Origin: Chryseosolibacter histidinae
GTDB taxonomy: Bacteria; Bacteroidota; Bacteroidia; Cytophagales; Cyclobacteriaceae
Direction of reading: 5' to 3'
NCBI RefSeq assembly: GCF_018598225.1
Contig: NZ_JAHESF010000016.1
Location: 1 to 64,000 of the forward strand
Length of the DNA stretch: 64,000 nucleotides
Shown here: positions 51,974 through 60,871 of the stretch, one piece after another
Layout of the letters: every line of letters starts with the position of its first letter
Numbering within the stretch: position 1 is the first letter of the stretch
Made by a program: the position numbers and the translations under genes
Notes under the pieces: generated by a model
Database searches by the model: none
What the model saw: the letters and a program-made list of their open reading frames with translations, nothing else
What the model was told of the DNA's origin: nothing

Positions 51974-54900
51974 ATGAGAAAATTAATGTTAACGCTTCTG
52001 CCTGTACTCTTTGCAGGCATGATGGCGCATGGGCAGATCGTTGAGGCCGATACTGCCAAGGTAAAAACCGATTCCACCAAAAGAGAAAAGAATAAGAAGC
52101 GGGAGTTCCTGCCACTGGAAGCTGCCAGAAAAGTCAGGATCAAAAGCACCGAGGGCTCATGGATCTCGCTGGATGTGAGTCCCGATGGCAAAACCATTGT
52201 CTTCGATCTGCTGGGCGATATTTACCTTCTTCCTTTTACAGGAGGAAAAGCCAGGCCGTTTTTGAAAGACATGTCGTTTGAATCACACCCGAAGTTCAGT
52301 CCTGACGGCAAACATATCCTGGTGGTTTCTGACCGCAGCGGCGGCGAGAACGTCTGGCGTTTTGCGCTCGACAGAAAAGACTCTCTCCAGATCACCAAAG
52401 GTAATACAGACAATTTTCAGTCAGCCGAATGGACGCCCGATGGCCAGTACGTTGTGGCTTCGAAAGGACGCCGCAATCTCAAATTGTGGTTGTTTCACAA
52501 AGACGGTGGCGGCGGCGCACAGCTGATCTCTAAACCTGATAACCTGAAGACGGTAGAACCTGCGTTCGGCAACGATGGTCGTTATGTATGGTTTTCGCAG
52601 CGCACCGGTTCATGGAACTACAACGCGCAGCTGCCGCAATACCAGGTGGCGCTCTATGACCGTGAGACAGGCGATATCGACACCCGCACCAATCGTTACG
52701 GATCAGCGTTTGCTCCCACGCTTTCGCCTGATGGCAAATGGCTAGTTTACGGTTCACGTTACAATGATCAAACAGGTCTTGTGCTTCGCGATCTGAAAAC
52801 AGGTCAGGAGAAATGGCTCGCGTACCCGGTGCAGCGCGACGAGCAGGAGTCGATCGCTCCGATGGGTGTGTTGCCCGCTATGTCGTTTACCCCTGACAGC
52901 AAAGAAGTTGTTGCTTCTTACGGCGGGAAGATCTATCGCATTCCTGTAGCCGGTGGCGCGGCCATCGAGATCCCTTTTGAAGTGGATACCGAGATCGAGC
53001 TCGGCCCCAAGCTCGAATTCAAATACCCCATCAAAGACGACAAGGAGATGATCGTTACGCAGATCCGCGACGGCAAGGTTTCGCCTGACGGAAAACAACT
53101 TGCCTTCACAGCGCTGAACAGGCTTTATGTGATGGATCTGCCCGAAGGAAAACCCCGGCGTGTGAGCGATTACAACTTCACCGAAGCAATGCCCGCATGG
53201 AGCCCCGACGGAAGCCAGCTGGCATGGGTGAGCTGGGAGAATAACGGCGGCCATTTATACAAGATCAATTTCAAAACCAAAGGTGCCAAACCCGTGAAAC
53301 TTACTACGAGTGCGGCATTGTATACGCAGCCCGCGTGGTCGTACAAAGGAAACCGCATCGCTTTTATGATCGGCTCTTCACAATTCTTCCAGGATGAAGA
53401 AGGTCCTGCGTCATTCTCGAGCCAGGAGAACATTGCCTGGATCTCCGGCGATGGTGGTGCTGTGACGATCGTTGACAAAGCCAAGGGAAAAGCGAGCCCT
53501 CATTTTGTGAAGAACGACGACCGCATTTATTTGTATCACAACCAGAAAGGTTTAGTATCCATTCGCTGGGATGGCACCGACGAGAAAGCGCATCTGAAAG
53601 TGACGGGCATCATGACCTACGGTACCACGTTTGACAACCACTGCATGATGGTTGAATCTGCCAGCGAGCCGCAGCGTGAACCTTCTAATGCGCAGGTGAT
53701 CATGATGAGTCCGGAAGGTGACCTGGCGCTGGCGCAGATCAACAATGAGATCTATGCTGTAACTGTTCCGAAAGTTGGTGGCGAAACCCCGAAGATCTCG
53801 GTCTCTGATCCCGCCAATTCGCAATTCCCTTCGCGCAAGCTTACGAAGCTCGGCGGGCAATTCGCTTCCTGGAACAACAACGGTAAAACCGTATACTGGT
53901 CTATCGGCAACGCTTTCTTTACGTACAACATCGATGATGCAAAAGCGAAGGAAGACGAGATCAGGAAGAAAAAAGAAGCTGAAGAACGTGCGAAAGCCGA
54001 CAAGGAAAAAAAGGAAGGCGATAAAGCCGGCGATAAAAAAGACGAAGACAAAAAAGAAAAGAAAGAGGAGGGTTACAAGCCTTCTGAGATCCGTGTAAAA
54101 GTTTCGGTCCCCAGGGATATCCCCGACGGAAAAGTGCTGCTGCAAGGCGCCCGCATTGTTACCATGAAAGGTGATGAGGTGATCGAATCAGGCGACATCC
54201 TCATCGAGAACAACAGGATCAAACAGGTGGGCGCTTCAGGATCCATCCAGGTTGATGGCAGCGTGCGCAAGATCGATGTGAAAGGCAAGACCATCGTTCC
54301 GGGATTTGTAGACACGCACGCGCACATGTGGCCGGCGTGGGGGCTTCACAAGAACCAGGTGTGGATGTATGCTGCCAACCTCGCTTATGGTGTTACCACC
54401 ACCCGCGACCCGCAGACCGCTACCACCGATGTGCTTACATATGCAGACCTTGTAGAGGCTGGACAGATCGCAGGCCCGCGTGTATATTCCACTGGCCCCG
54501 GCGTTGGTTACTGGGCTTACAACATCAAGGATCTCGATCAGGCCCGCGATGTGCTGAAGCAGTATTCGGAGTATTACAACACGAAGTACATCAAGATGTA
54601 TCTGGTGGGCAACCGCCAGCACCGCCAGTGGATCATTATGGCTGCCAAAGAGCAGGGACTGAAACCTACCACAGAAGGCGGTCTTGACTTCAGGCTGAAC
54701 ATGACACAGATCATTGATGGATATCCGGGCCATGAGCATGCGTTTCCGATCTATCCGTTGTATAAGGACTTCAGCACTTTTGTGGCAGAATCGGGCACCG
54801 CTTATACGCCTACCCTGCTCGTTGCGTACGGCGGCCCCTGGGCAGAAAACTTCTACTATGCCACCGAGAATGTTAACGGCGATCCGAAGCTGAACAGGTT

Positions 54901-55378
54901 CACACCCAAAGGTGAGCTCGATGCCAAATCGCGCAGACGCGGCGGATGGTTCATGAAAGAAGAGCACGTGTTCGAAGACCACGCCAAGTTTGTGAACGAC
55001 CTCATCAAAACAGGTGGCAATGCCGGCATTGGCTCTCACGGACAGCTGCAAGGCCTCGGTTATCACTGGGAGCTCTGGTCAGTGCAGTCGGGCGGAATGT
55101 CGCCTCACGATGCGCTGAAAGTGGCTACGATCCATGGCGCGAAAGCGCTGGGGCTGGATGGCGACCTCGGCAGCATCGAGCCGGGCAAGCTGGCAGACCT
55201 GGTCATCATGGACAAGAATCCGCTGGAGAATATCCGGAATTCAAATACCATCGACAAAGTGATGAAGAACGGCCGCCTTTATGATGGCAACTCCCTGGAC
55301 GAAGTTTACCCCGTGGTGAGAAAAGGTGTCAACGGATGGGAACAGAGCCGCCCTGAGGCAGTGCCCGGTATCCGGTAA
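51974..55378 (+). CDS. exported PD40 propeller-amidohydrolase fusion protein
   Basis: An 1134-aa protein. A signal peptide (cleavage near GMMAHGQ) is followed by TolB-type propeller blades to about residue 640 (SLDVSPDGKTIVFDLLGDIYLLP; SFESHPKFSPDGKHILVVSD; AMPAWSPDGSQLAWVS). A Lys/Glu-rich linker of about 45 residues (654-700) follows, then an amidohydrolase domain: GFVDTHAHMWP with the HxH pair near 782, YGVTTTRDP near 813, GHEHAFPIYP near 916, GSHGQLQG near 1019 and KLADLVIMDKNPLENI near 1075. Probably periplasmic; substrate unknown. A strong terminator follows the gene. Confidence 0.9.
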   Translation: MRKLMLTLLPVLFAGMMAHGQIVEADTAKVKTDSTKREKNKKREFLPLEAARKVRIKSTEGSWISLDVSPDGKTIVFDLLGDIYLLPFTGGKARPFLKDMSFESHPKFSPDGKHILVVSDRSGGENVWRFALDRKDSLQITKGNTDNFQSAEWTPDGQYVVASKGRRNLKLWLFHKDGGGGAQLISKPDNLKTVEPAFGNDGRYVWFSQRTGSWNYNAQLPQYQVALYDRETGDIDTRTNRYGSAFAPTLSPDGKWLVYGSRYNDQTGLVLRDLKTGQEKWLAYPVQRDEQESIAPMGVLPAMSFTPDSKEVVASYGGKIYRIPVAGGAAIEIPFEVDTEIELGPKLEFKYPIKDDKEMIVTQIRDGKVSPDGKQLAFTALNRLYVMDLPEGKPRRVSDYNFTEAMPAWSPDGSQLAWVSWENNGGHLYKINFKTKGAKPVKLTTSAALYTQPAWSYKGNRIAFMIGSSQFFQDEEGPASFSSQENIAWISGDGGAVTIVDKAKGKASPHFVKNDDRIYLYHNQKGLVSIRWDGTDEKAHLKVTGIMTYGTTFDNHCMMVESASEPQREPSNAQVIMMSPEGDLALAQINNEIYAVTVPKVGGETPKISVSDPANSQFPSRKLTKLGGQFASWNNNGKTVYWSIGNAFFTYNIDDAKAKEDEIRKKKEAEERAKADKEKKEGDKAGDKKDEDKKEKKEEGYKPSEIRVKVSVPRDIPDGKVLLQGARIVTMKGDEVIESGDILIENNRIKQVGASGSIQVDGSVRKIDVKGKTIVPGFVDTHAHMWPAWGLHKNQVWMYAANLAYGVTTTRDPQTATTDVLTYADLVEAGQIAGPRVYSTGPGVGYWAYNIKDLDQARDVLKQYSEYYNTKYIKMYLVGNRQHRQWIIMAAKEQGLKPTTEGGLDFRLNMTQIIDGYPGHEHAFPIYPLYKDFSTFVAESGTAYTPTLLVAYGGPWAENFYYATENVNGDPKLNRFTPKGELDAKSRRRGGWFMKEEHVFEDHAKFVNDLIKTGGNAGIGSHGQLQGLGYHWELWSVQSGGMSPHDALKVATIHGAKALGLDGDLGSIEPGKLADLVIMDKNPLENIRNSNTIDKVMKNGRLYDGNSLDEVYPVVRKGVNGWEQSRPEAVPGIR

Positions 55379-55407
55379 GTTGTAAAAAACCTAATGATAA
55401 TAATGAA

Positions 55408-55436
55408 GCCCCGGTTCTGCCGGGGTTTTGTTTTTT
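55408..55436 (+). terminator. Rho-independent terminator after the fusion protein gene
   Basis: CCCCGG (55409-55414), loop TTCTG, CCGGGG (55420-55425), then TTTTG and six T residues. It lies about 30 bp after the stop and before the TonB receptor gene. Confidence 0.88.
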
Positions 55437-55542
55437 ACGGGGGTATCTTTTTGCAACGGATGTTTCGCTATATTAGTAAAACGTTATCCGCACCCTGGAC
55501 CCGAACAGGGAATGAATTTCATTTCCATTAAAACCCCTCAGT

Positions 55543-57759
55543 ATGAAAAGCATTTACCTAGTATGCCTGGCATGCCTTGGATCGTGGTCACTTGCAGCGC
55601 AGACCGCAGACCCTGATTCAACGGTGACGCTGGATGAGCTGGTGATCTCTGCCAACAAGATCCCGCAACAGCGAAGCAAAATTGCACAACAGGTCCAACT
55701 TATTACCAGGGATCAGATCACAACACTGAATGCACAGACGGCCGCGGACCTCATCGCCAACTCCGGTGTGGCAGCCATGCAAAAAAGTCAGCAGGGTGGA
55801 GGCAGTCCGCAGTTACGCGGATTTGAAGCGAGCCGTGTGGTGCTGGTGATAGACGGTGTGAGAATGAACAACCTCATTTACCGCGCGGGCCACCTGCAGA
55901 ACATCATTACCCTCGATAACAATTCGCTCGAACGCGCAGAGGTGTTGCTGGGGCCATCGTCTACGGTGTACGGCTCAGACGCGCTGGGCGGTGTTATTCA
56001 TTTTCGCACCAGGGGCCCGGAGCTCGCAGACCCTGACCACCCTGGGCTTAAGGTGAAAGGCGCTGCATTTTACCGTTACGGAACGGTGAACGATGAGCAA
56101 ACCGGTCACCTCGATGTGAGCATCGGCGGCAAACGGTTCGGCTCCTTCACTTCTTTTACCTCGAGCGATTTTGGCGATCTGAAGATGGGTGAAAAAAAGA
56201 ACTCGGCCTTGGGTGAAGAGTTCGGTGTGCGGAGGTTTTATGTGCAACGCTCCGCCGATAATTCGGAAGATGTGCTGGTGCAGAACACCAATCCGTATGT
56301 TCAGAAGTTCAGTGGTTACTCGCAATACGATATCGTTCAAAAGTTTTTGTTCAAACCCAGCGAGCGGTTCAGTCACGTGCTGAACTTCCAGTTCTCCAAC
56401 TCATCCAACGTTCCGCGCTACGACCGGCTTACGGACCCCGAAGGCACAGGGCTCCGGAATGCTGAATGGTATTATGGTCCGCAGAAACGACTGATGGCCG
56501 CCTATCAGCTGGGTGTAAAAGACCTCGGGGCATTGGCAGAGTCGCTCCAGGCAACGTTGAGCTACCAGGATGTGGAAGAGAGCCGGCACGACCGGAGGTT
56601 TAACCGGCCCAACCGCAGAAACCAGATCGAAAAAGTTGATGTGATCAGTCTCACGGTCGACCTGCAGAAAACCATCGGCGGCAGCAACCTGCGTTACGGC
56701 TTCGATGGCCAGCTCAATAAGGTGAATTCCACGGCCTACAACCAGAACGTGATCACCGGTGAAAGGTCTCCAGTAGCAACACGTTATCCCGATGGAAAGA
56801 ATACGATGAACTATTTCGCGTTGTATCTCACGCACACGCTCGACATCAACGAACAGCTCACGTTGAATGATGGTGTGAGACTTGGTATAGCGGCCCTGCA
56901 TGCGCGATTTGAAGACAAAACGTTTTTCCCTTTTCCCTTTGATGAAGTAGAGCAGAAGAACACCTATGCCAGTGGCAACCTCGGCTTGATCTACCGGCCG
57001 CGGAATGACTGGAAGCTCTCGATCATGACCAGCACGGGCTACAGGGTACCAAACATCGACGATCTGGCCAAGGTGTTTGAAACCAGCGCGGGTCAGTCGC
57101 TCATTGTTCCAAACCCGGATGTGAAGCCTGAAAAAACATTGAACTTCGATCTTTCCGTTACCAGGTTCTTCGCCGACAAAGTGCGTTGGGAGAATACGGT
57201 CTTCTATACTTCCTTTTTCGATGCCATTGTGATGGATGCGTTTACATTTAACGGTCAGGCTACTGTTGATTACAACGGGCAGCAGACGCCGGTGATGGCT
57301 AACCAGAACAAACGGCGTGCGTTCGTCACTGGCGTGTCATCGGTTCTTCATGCCGATCTTTCACCACGCTTCACTGCAGATGCTTCGTATAATTATACAA
57401 AGGGTCGCATCACTTCCGTTGACGGCGATATTCCGCTGGATCACATTCCGCCGGCATTCGGCAGGGTGAGTGTTCAATATCGCCACCAGCAATGGATGGC
57501 CAATGCATTTGTGAATTTCAGCGCATGGAAACGCATGGGCGACTACCTGCTGAACTCCGAAGACAATGAGGCTTACGCTACGACCCGGGGAATGCCCTCA
57601 TGGTATACCGTGAATCTCAGGGCTGCCTATGAGTTTAACCGTTTTGTAGCCCTACAGGCAGGTGTGGATAACCTGCTCGACCTTCAATACAGAACTTTTT
57701 CGTCTGGCATCAACGCGCCCGGGCGGAATGTCTTTGCCACTTTACGAGTAACATTTTAG
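55543..57759 (+). CDS. TonB-dependent receptor, heme/hemoglobin type
   Basis: A 738-aa outer-membrane receptor with a signal peptide (cleavage near LAAQ), TonB-box-like TVTLDELVISANK near residue 28, plug domain (QRSKIAQQVQLITRDQI, LRGFEASRVVLVIDGVRMNN, ERAEVLLGPSSTVYGSDALGGVIHF) and a barrel ending in FATLRVTF. The FEASRVVLVIDGVRMNNLIYRAGHLQ stretch is typical of hemoglobin/heme/transferrin receptors. No carboxypeptidase-like N-terminal domain and no lipoprotein partner follow, unlike the receptor at 26920. The heme substrate is inferred from family resemblance. Confidence 0.85.
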   Translation: MKSIYLVCLACLGSWSLAAQTADPDSTVTLDELVISANKIPQQRSKIAQQVQLITRDQITTLNAQTAADLIANSGVAAMQKSQQGGGSPQLRGFEASRVVLVIDGVRMNNLIYRAGHLQNIITLDNNSLERAEVLLGPSSTVYGSDALGGVIHFRTRGPELADPDHPGLKVKGAAFYRYGTVNDEQTGHLDVSIGGKRFGSFTSFTSSDFGDLKMGEKKNSALGEEFGVRRFYVQRSADNSEDVLVQNTNPYVQKFSGYSQYDIVQKFLFKPSERFSHVLNFQFSNSSNVPRYDRLTDPEGTGLRNAEWYYGPQKRLMAAYQLGVKDLGALAESLQATLSYQDVEESRHDRRFNRPNRRNQIEKVDVISLTVDLQKTIGGSNLRYGFDGQLNKVNSTAYNQNVITGERSPVATRYPDGKNTMNYFALYLTHTLDINEQLTLNDGVRLGIAALHARFEDKTFFPFPFDEVEQKNTYASGNLGLIYRPRNDWKLSIMTSTGYRVPNIDDLAKVFETSAGQSLIVPNPDVKPEKTLNFDLSVTRFFADKVRWENTVFYTSFFDAIVMDAFTFNGQATVDYNGQQTPVMANQNKRRAFVTGVSSVLHADLSPRFTADASYNYTKGRITSVDGDIPLDHIPPAFGRVSVQYRHQQWMANAFVNFSAWKRMGDYLLNSEDNEAYATTRGMPSWYTVNLRAAYEFNRFVALQAGVDNLLDLQYRTFSSGINAPGRNVFATLRVTF

Positions 57760-57816
57760 GGGCAAGATCACAAATCCGGAACCTTCGTCTTATCTTCGGC
57801 CCAAACTTGCGCGGCC

Positions 57817-58569
57817 TTGGTCACACTTTTTTCCTTCAGCTTGTCATGGAATGAGATCCTGATCTTTTTCTTTGCGGCTACCTTGATCGGCATGGCAAAA
57901 ACGGGTGTGCATGGCGCTGGCATGATGGCGGTGCCTTTGCTTGCGGCTGTTTTCGGTGGCCAGATCTCGTCGGGCATTTTGCTGCCCGTGATCTGTCTGG
58001 CCGATGCGATGGCGGTGTGGTACTATCACCGGCATGCATCGTGGCATCACCTCAGAAAACTTTTTCCCTGGGCGGCATTGGGAACGGTGCTGGGTACCCT
58101 CGTCGGTGGCATGATCGATGACGGGATCTTCAAGATCATCATGGCGGTGGTCATCATCGGCAGCGTCATCACCATGCTGTGGCTTAATCGTGGCCACCAG
58201 AAAGACATTCCTGATTTTGCCTGGTTTGCAATCCTCATAGGCATCGTCGCTGGCTTCGTTTCAATGGTGGGGAACCTCGCTGGCCCCCTGATGGCGGTTT
58301 ATTTTCTCTCCATGCGCTTGCCGAAAGATGAATACATCGGCACCACAGCCTGGTTTTTTATGGTGATGAACTGGTTCAAGGTGCCCTTTCATGTGTGGGG
58401 ATGGCACACCATCAATCTGGATACCTTCCTGCTCGATCTTACAACACTTCCTTTTATCGCGTTCGGTGCGTATGCCGGTATCGTGATCGTGAAACATCTG
58501 AAGGAACATGTGTACCGGTGGTTCATCATCATTATGACCCTCGTCGCAGCGGTGTTCATGCTCATCTGA
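57817..58569 (+). CDS. second TSUP family transporter (TauE/SafE-like)
   Basis: A 250-aa membrane protein with about eight hydrophobic helices and the family repeats FFFAATLIGMAKTGVHGAGMMAVP near residue 18 and GIVAGFVSMVGNLAGPLMAVYFL near 147. The start is uncertain: a TTG at 57817 (used here) or a TTG at 57841. It is only distantly like the TSUP protein at 22548. It overlaps the convergent PLP deaminase gene by 8 bp. Anion substrate unknown. Confidence 0.85.
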   Translation: MVTLFSFSLSWNEILIFFFAATLIGMAKTGVHGAGMMAVPLLAAVFGGQISSGILLPVICLADAMAVWYYHRHASWHHLRKLFPWAALGTVLGTLVGGMIDDGIFKIIMAVVIIGSVITMLWLNRGHQKDIPDFAWFAILIGIVAGFVSMVGNLAGPLMAVYFLSMRLPKDEYIGTTAWFFMVMNWFKVPFHVWGWHTINLDTFLLDLTTLPFIAFGAYAGIVIVKHLKEHVYRWFIIIMTLVAAVFMLI

Positions 58570-59449
58570 CCAGCGATCCCTGCAACCCCCCGGTATGCAG
58601 CGCGAGCACGGTTGTTCCTCTGGCGAACTGCCCCATGTCAATCTCTTTCATCACAGCCCACAAGAGCTTGCCCGTATACACATGATCCAAAGGAAGGTCA
58701 TGTTCGGTTTTTATGGTTTTCATAAAATCCAACAGCTCATTTGTTACTTTAGCATAACCTCCATGATGGTAGGAAGTAAGCAGCGACCAGTTTTCATAAG
58801 TAGACCCTGATGATTCGCGGATCAGTTTGTCGATCTCGGTCTTTAAGAAATCTCCGTTCTTCAATGCAGCAACGCCGGTCACTTTTCTCCGGCCCTGTAA
58901 CCCGCACACAATTCCGGCCATTGTACCACCAGTGCCCACAGGAAGCATTAGGTGATCGAAGTCAATTGGCAACAGTGTCTCCGAAGCAAATTCCGCACAA
59001 CCTTTCACGGCCAGGCTATTGGTTCCTCCTTCCGGGATCAGGTAAAATTCTCCATACTTTTCATGAAGCATCTGCACAAACTCCGGATCATTTTTCTTGC
59101 GATAGTCTTCCCGGCTCACGTAGTGAAGTTGCATACCGTTGCCCTTGGCGAATGAGAGGGTTGCGTTGGGGGGCAGCGTTTCTTCACCGCGAATGATGCC
59201 GATGCTGCTCAGCCCATGTTCTTTGGCCGCCGCGGCAACCGCGTAAATGTGATTGGAGTATGCCCCGCCGAACGTGAGCACCGTACGGTGTTGCTTCAGC
59301 GCTTCTTCAATATTGTATTTCAGCTTCCACCATTTGTTCCCGGAAATGAATGGATGATTCTGGTCCTCACGTTTCACCAATAGCCGTATGCCTGCCTTGT
59401 CAAGCGCGGCTGACCGGATCTCATCAACAGGTGTTTTATTGTATATCAA
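58562..59449 (-). CDS. PLP-dependent ACC deaminase / D-cysteine desulfhydrase family enzyme
   Basis: A 295-aa fold-type II PLP enzyme. The PLP Lys is in ISGNKWWKLKY near residue 38, followed by FGGAYSNHIYAVAAAA near 60, PEGGTNSLAVKGCAEF near 139 and the phosphate-binding PVGTGGTMAGIV near 171. Such enzymes open 1-aminocyclopropane-1-carboxylate or cleave D-cysteine; the sequence by eye does not decide between them. TTG at 59449 is the start because no ATG occurs before a stop. It overlaps the second TSUP gene by 8 bp at the 3' end. Confidence 0.88.
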   Translation of the reverse strand: MIYNKTPVDEIRSAALDKAGIRLLVKREDQNHPFISGNKWWKLKYNIEEALKQHRTVLTFGGAYSNHIYAVAAAAKEHGLSSIGIIRGEETLPPNATLSFAKGNGMQLHYVSREDYRKKNDPEFVQMLHEKYGEFYLIPEGGTNSLAVKGCAEFASETLLPIDFDHLMLPVGTGGTMAGIVCGLQGRRKVTGVAALKNGDFLKTEIDKLIRESSGSTYENWSLLTSYHHGGYAKVTNELLDFMKTIKTEHDLPLDHVYTGKLLWAVMKEIDMGQFARGTTVLALHTGGLQGSLVR

Positions 59450-59520
59450 GGAATTGCCAGTTCTTTAATTCAGAGCCCGAAGAACAGCAATTATTTTTCT
59501 CCGTAAAAATGATTTTTGAT

Positions 59521-59537
59521 AACTAAAATAATTAGTT
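59521..59537. promoter_or_regulatory. dyad in a divergent promoter region
   Basis: AACTAA-AATAA-TTAGTT is a perfect inverted repeat of 6-bp arms, in the 230-bp AT-rich gap between the divergent PLP enzyme and radical SAM genes. Overlapping TAGTTTTA resembles a -7 element. A regulator site for one or both genes is possible. Nothing else is seen in this gap. Confidence 0.3.
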
Positions 59538-59679
59538 TTATATCTCTAATCAAATTAGCCGTTCAAGCTTGTGCCTTTCCTCCCGGGTAGTTTTGTGCTT
59601 GCCCGCTGAAGTGCTTTTGCACGAAGGAGGGGGGCCGAGAAACGAAAGCGCTATCTATTTTTTTAAAGATCACGCAGCG

Positions 59680-60744
59680 ATGGAGAATACAGAAGACGAA
59701 GGATATTTTAAAGGCCGCGGTGCCCAGATCAAAACGGAGAACAGGTTTCTGAAAGCCAAATACGTTGCTGAGCACGTTGAAGGGTTGGATGAACCTTTGC
59801 TTTCAGCGCCCACCACGCAGGTGTTTCATGAAAGCCCGAAGAATATTGTCAACAAGGTGACCAGCCCCGACCTGGGTATGATGTACTCTATGAATCCGTA
59901 CCAGGGCTGCGAACATGGCTGCATCTATTGTTATGCCCGCAACACACACGAGTACTGGGGTTTCAGCGCAGGACTTGATTTTGAATCGAAGATCATCGTT
60001 AAGAAAAACGCACCCCAGCTGCTTGAAAAATTTCTGATGAATCCAAACTGGGATCCCGTACCCATTTCCGTTTCAGGCAACACGGACTGTTATCAGCCAT
60101 TGGAGCGGCAGTTCGAGATCACGCGCAACATTCTTAAAGTGTTTGCTAAGTACAGGCACCCACTGGGTATGATCACCAAAAACGGGCTGGTGCTCAGAGA
60201 CCTCGATCTGCTCAAAGATCTCGCGCAGGACAACCTGGTGCATGTTTACATTTCTATCACCACACTCGATGAAGAGCTGCGAAGGGTGATGGAGCCGCGC
60301 ACAGCCAGCGCTATCAAAAGATTAAAGACCGTGGAGGCGCTTGCAAAGGCAGGTGTGCCCGTAGGCATTATGAATGCGCCCATCATTCCGGGACTCAATC
60401 ATCATGAAATTCCGCAAGTATTGAAAGAAGCATCCAACCATGGCGCATTGGCCGCAGGCATGACGGTGGTCAGGCTCAACGGTGCTATCGGCAAGATCTT
60501 TGAAGACTGGCTTCGAAAAAATTTCCCCGACCGCTTCGACAAGGTTTGGAACCAGATCTGCTCCATGCACGGCGGCACTGTCAACGATTCACAGTTCGGG
60601 CGGCGCATGGGCGGTGAAGGCAACTTCGCGGAAACCATCCACCAGCTCTTTACTGTCTCCAGGAAAAAATATTTCGGTGATAAAAAAATGCCGGCCATCG
60701 ATCTCACCAAATTCAGGCGAGGTGGGAACCTGAGTCTGTTTTAG
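59680..60744 (+). CDS. radical SAM protein, PA0069 family
   Basis: A 354-aa radical SAM enzyme. The 4Fe-4S motif is NPYQGCEHGCIYCYARN near residue 75, followed by SVSGNTDCYQPLERQFEITR near 130, MITKNGLVLRDLDLL near 164 and ITTLDEELRRVMEPR near 190. This fits the PA0069 (spore-photoproduct-lyase-like) group, with no established substrate. The ATG at 59680 (MENTEDEGYFKGRGAQI) is chosen because conserved family sequence begins there; the longer frame to 59569 is not conserved in appearance. A heptamer array starts right after the stop. Confidence 0.88.
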   Translation: MENTEDEGYFKGRGAQIKTENRFLKAKYVAEHVEGLDEPLLSAPTTQVFHESPKNIVNKVTSPDLGMMYSMNPYQGCEHGCIYCYARNTHEYWGFSAGLDFESKIIVKKNAPQLLEKFLMNPNWDPVPISVSGNTDCYQPLERQFEITRNILKVFAKYRHPLGMITKNGLVLRDLDLLKDLAQDNLVHVYISITTLDEELRRVMEPRTASAIKRLKTVEALAKAGVPVGIMNAPIIPGLNHHEIPQVLKEASNHGALAAGMTVVRLNGAIGKIFEDWLRKNFPDRFDKVWNQICSMHGGTVNDSQFGRRMGGEGNFAETIHQLFTVSRKKYFGDKKMPAIDLTKFRRGGNLSLF

Positions 60745-60871
60745 CTGTGAGCTTTAGCCGCGAGACATTAAGAGTCGGCTTAGTTTGTACTTCACTTGTA
60801 GCTCAAAGCACATAACGCAGCCGTCTCTGTCATGACTATCAACCTCACTGCAGTGGACTGTCGACCGTGGA
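60745..60871. repeat. composite heptamer arrays filling a convergent gap
   Basis: Left part 60745-60779: CTGTGAG, CTTTAGC, CGCGAGA, CATTAAG, AGTCGGC (TAGC/GAGC family, as at 42014). An inverted partner around 60797-60821 is weak (TTGTAGCTCAAAGC, then ACGCAGCC). Right part 60852-60872: AGTGGAC, TGTCGAC, CGTGGAC (GTGGACT family, as at 16410). The 127 bp run exactly from the radical SAM stop codon to the dipeptidase stop codon. Confidence 0.75.
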
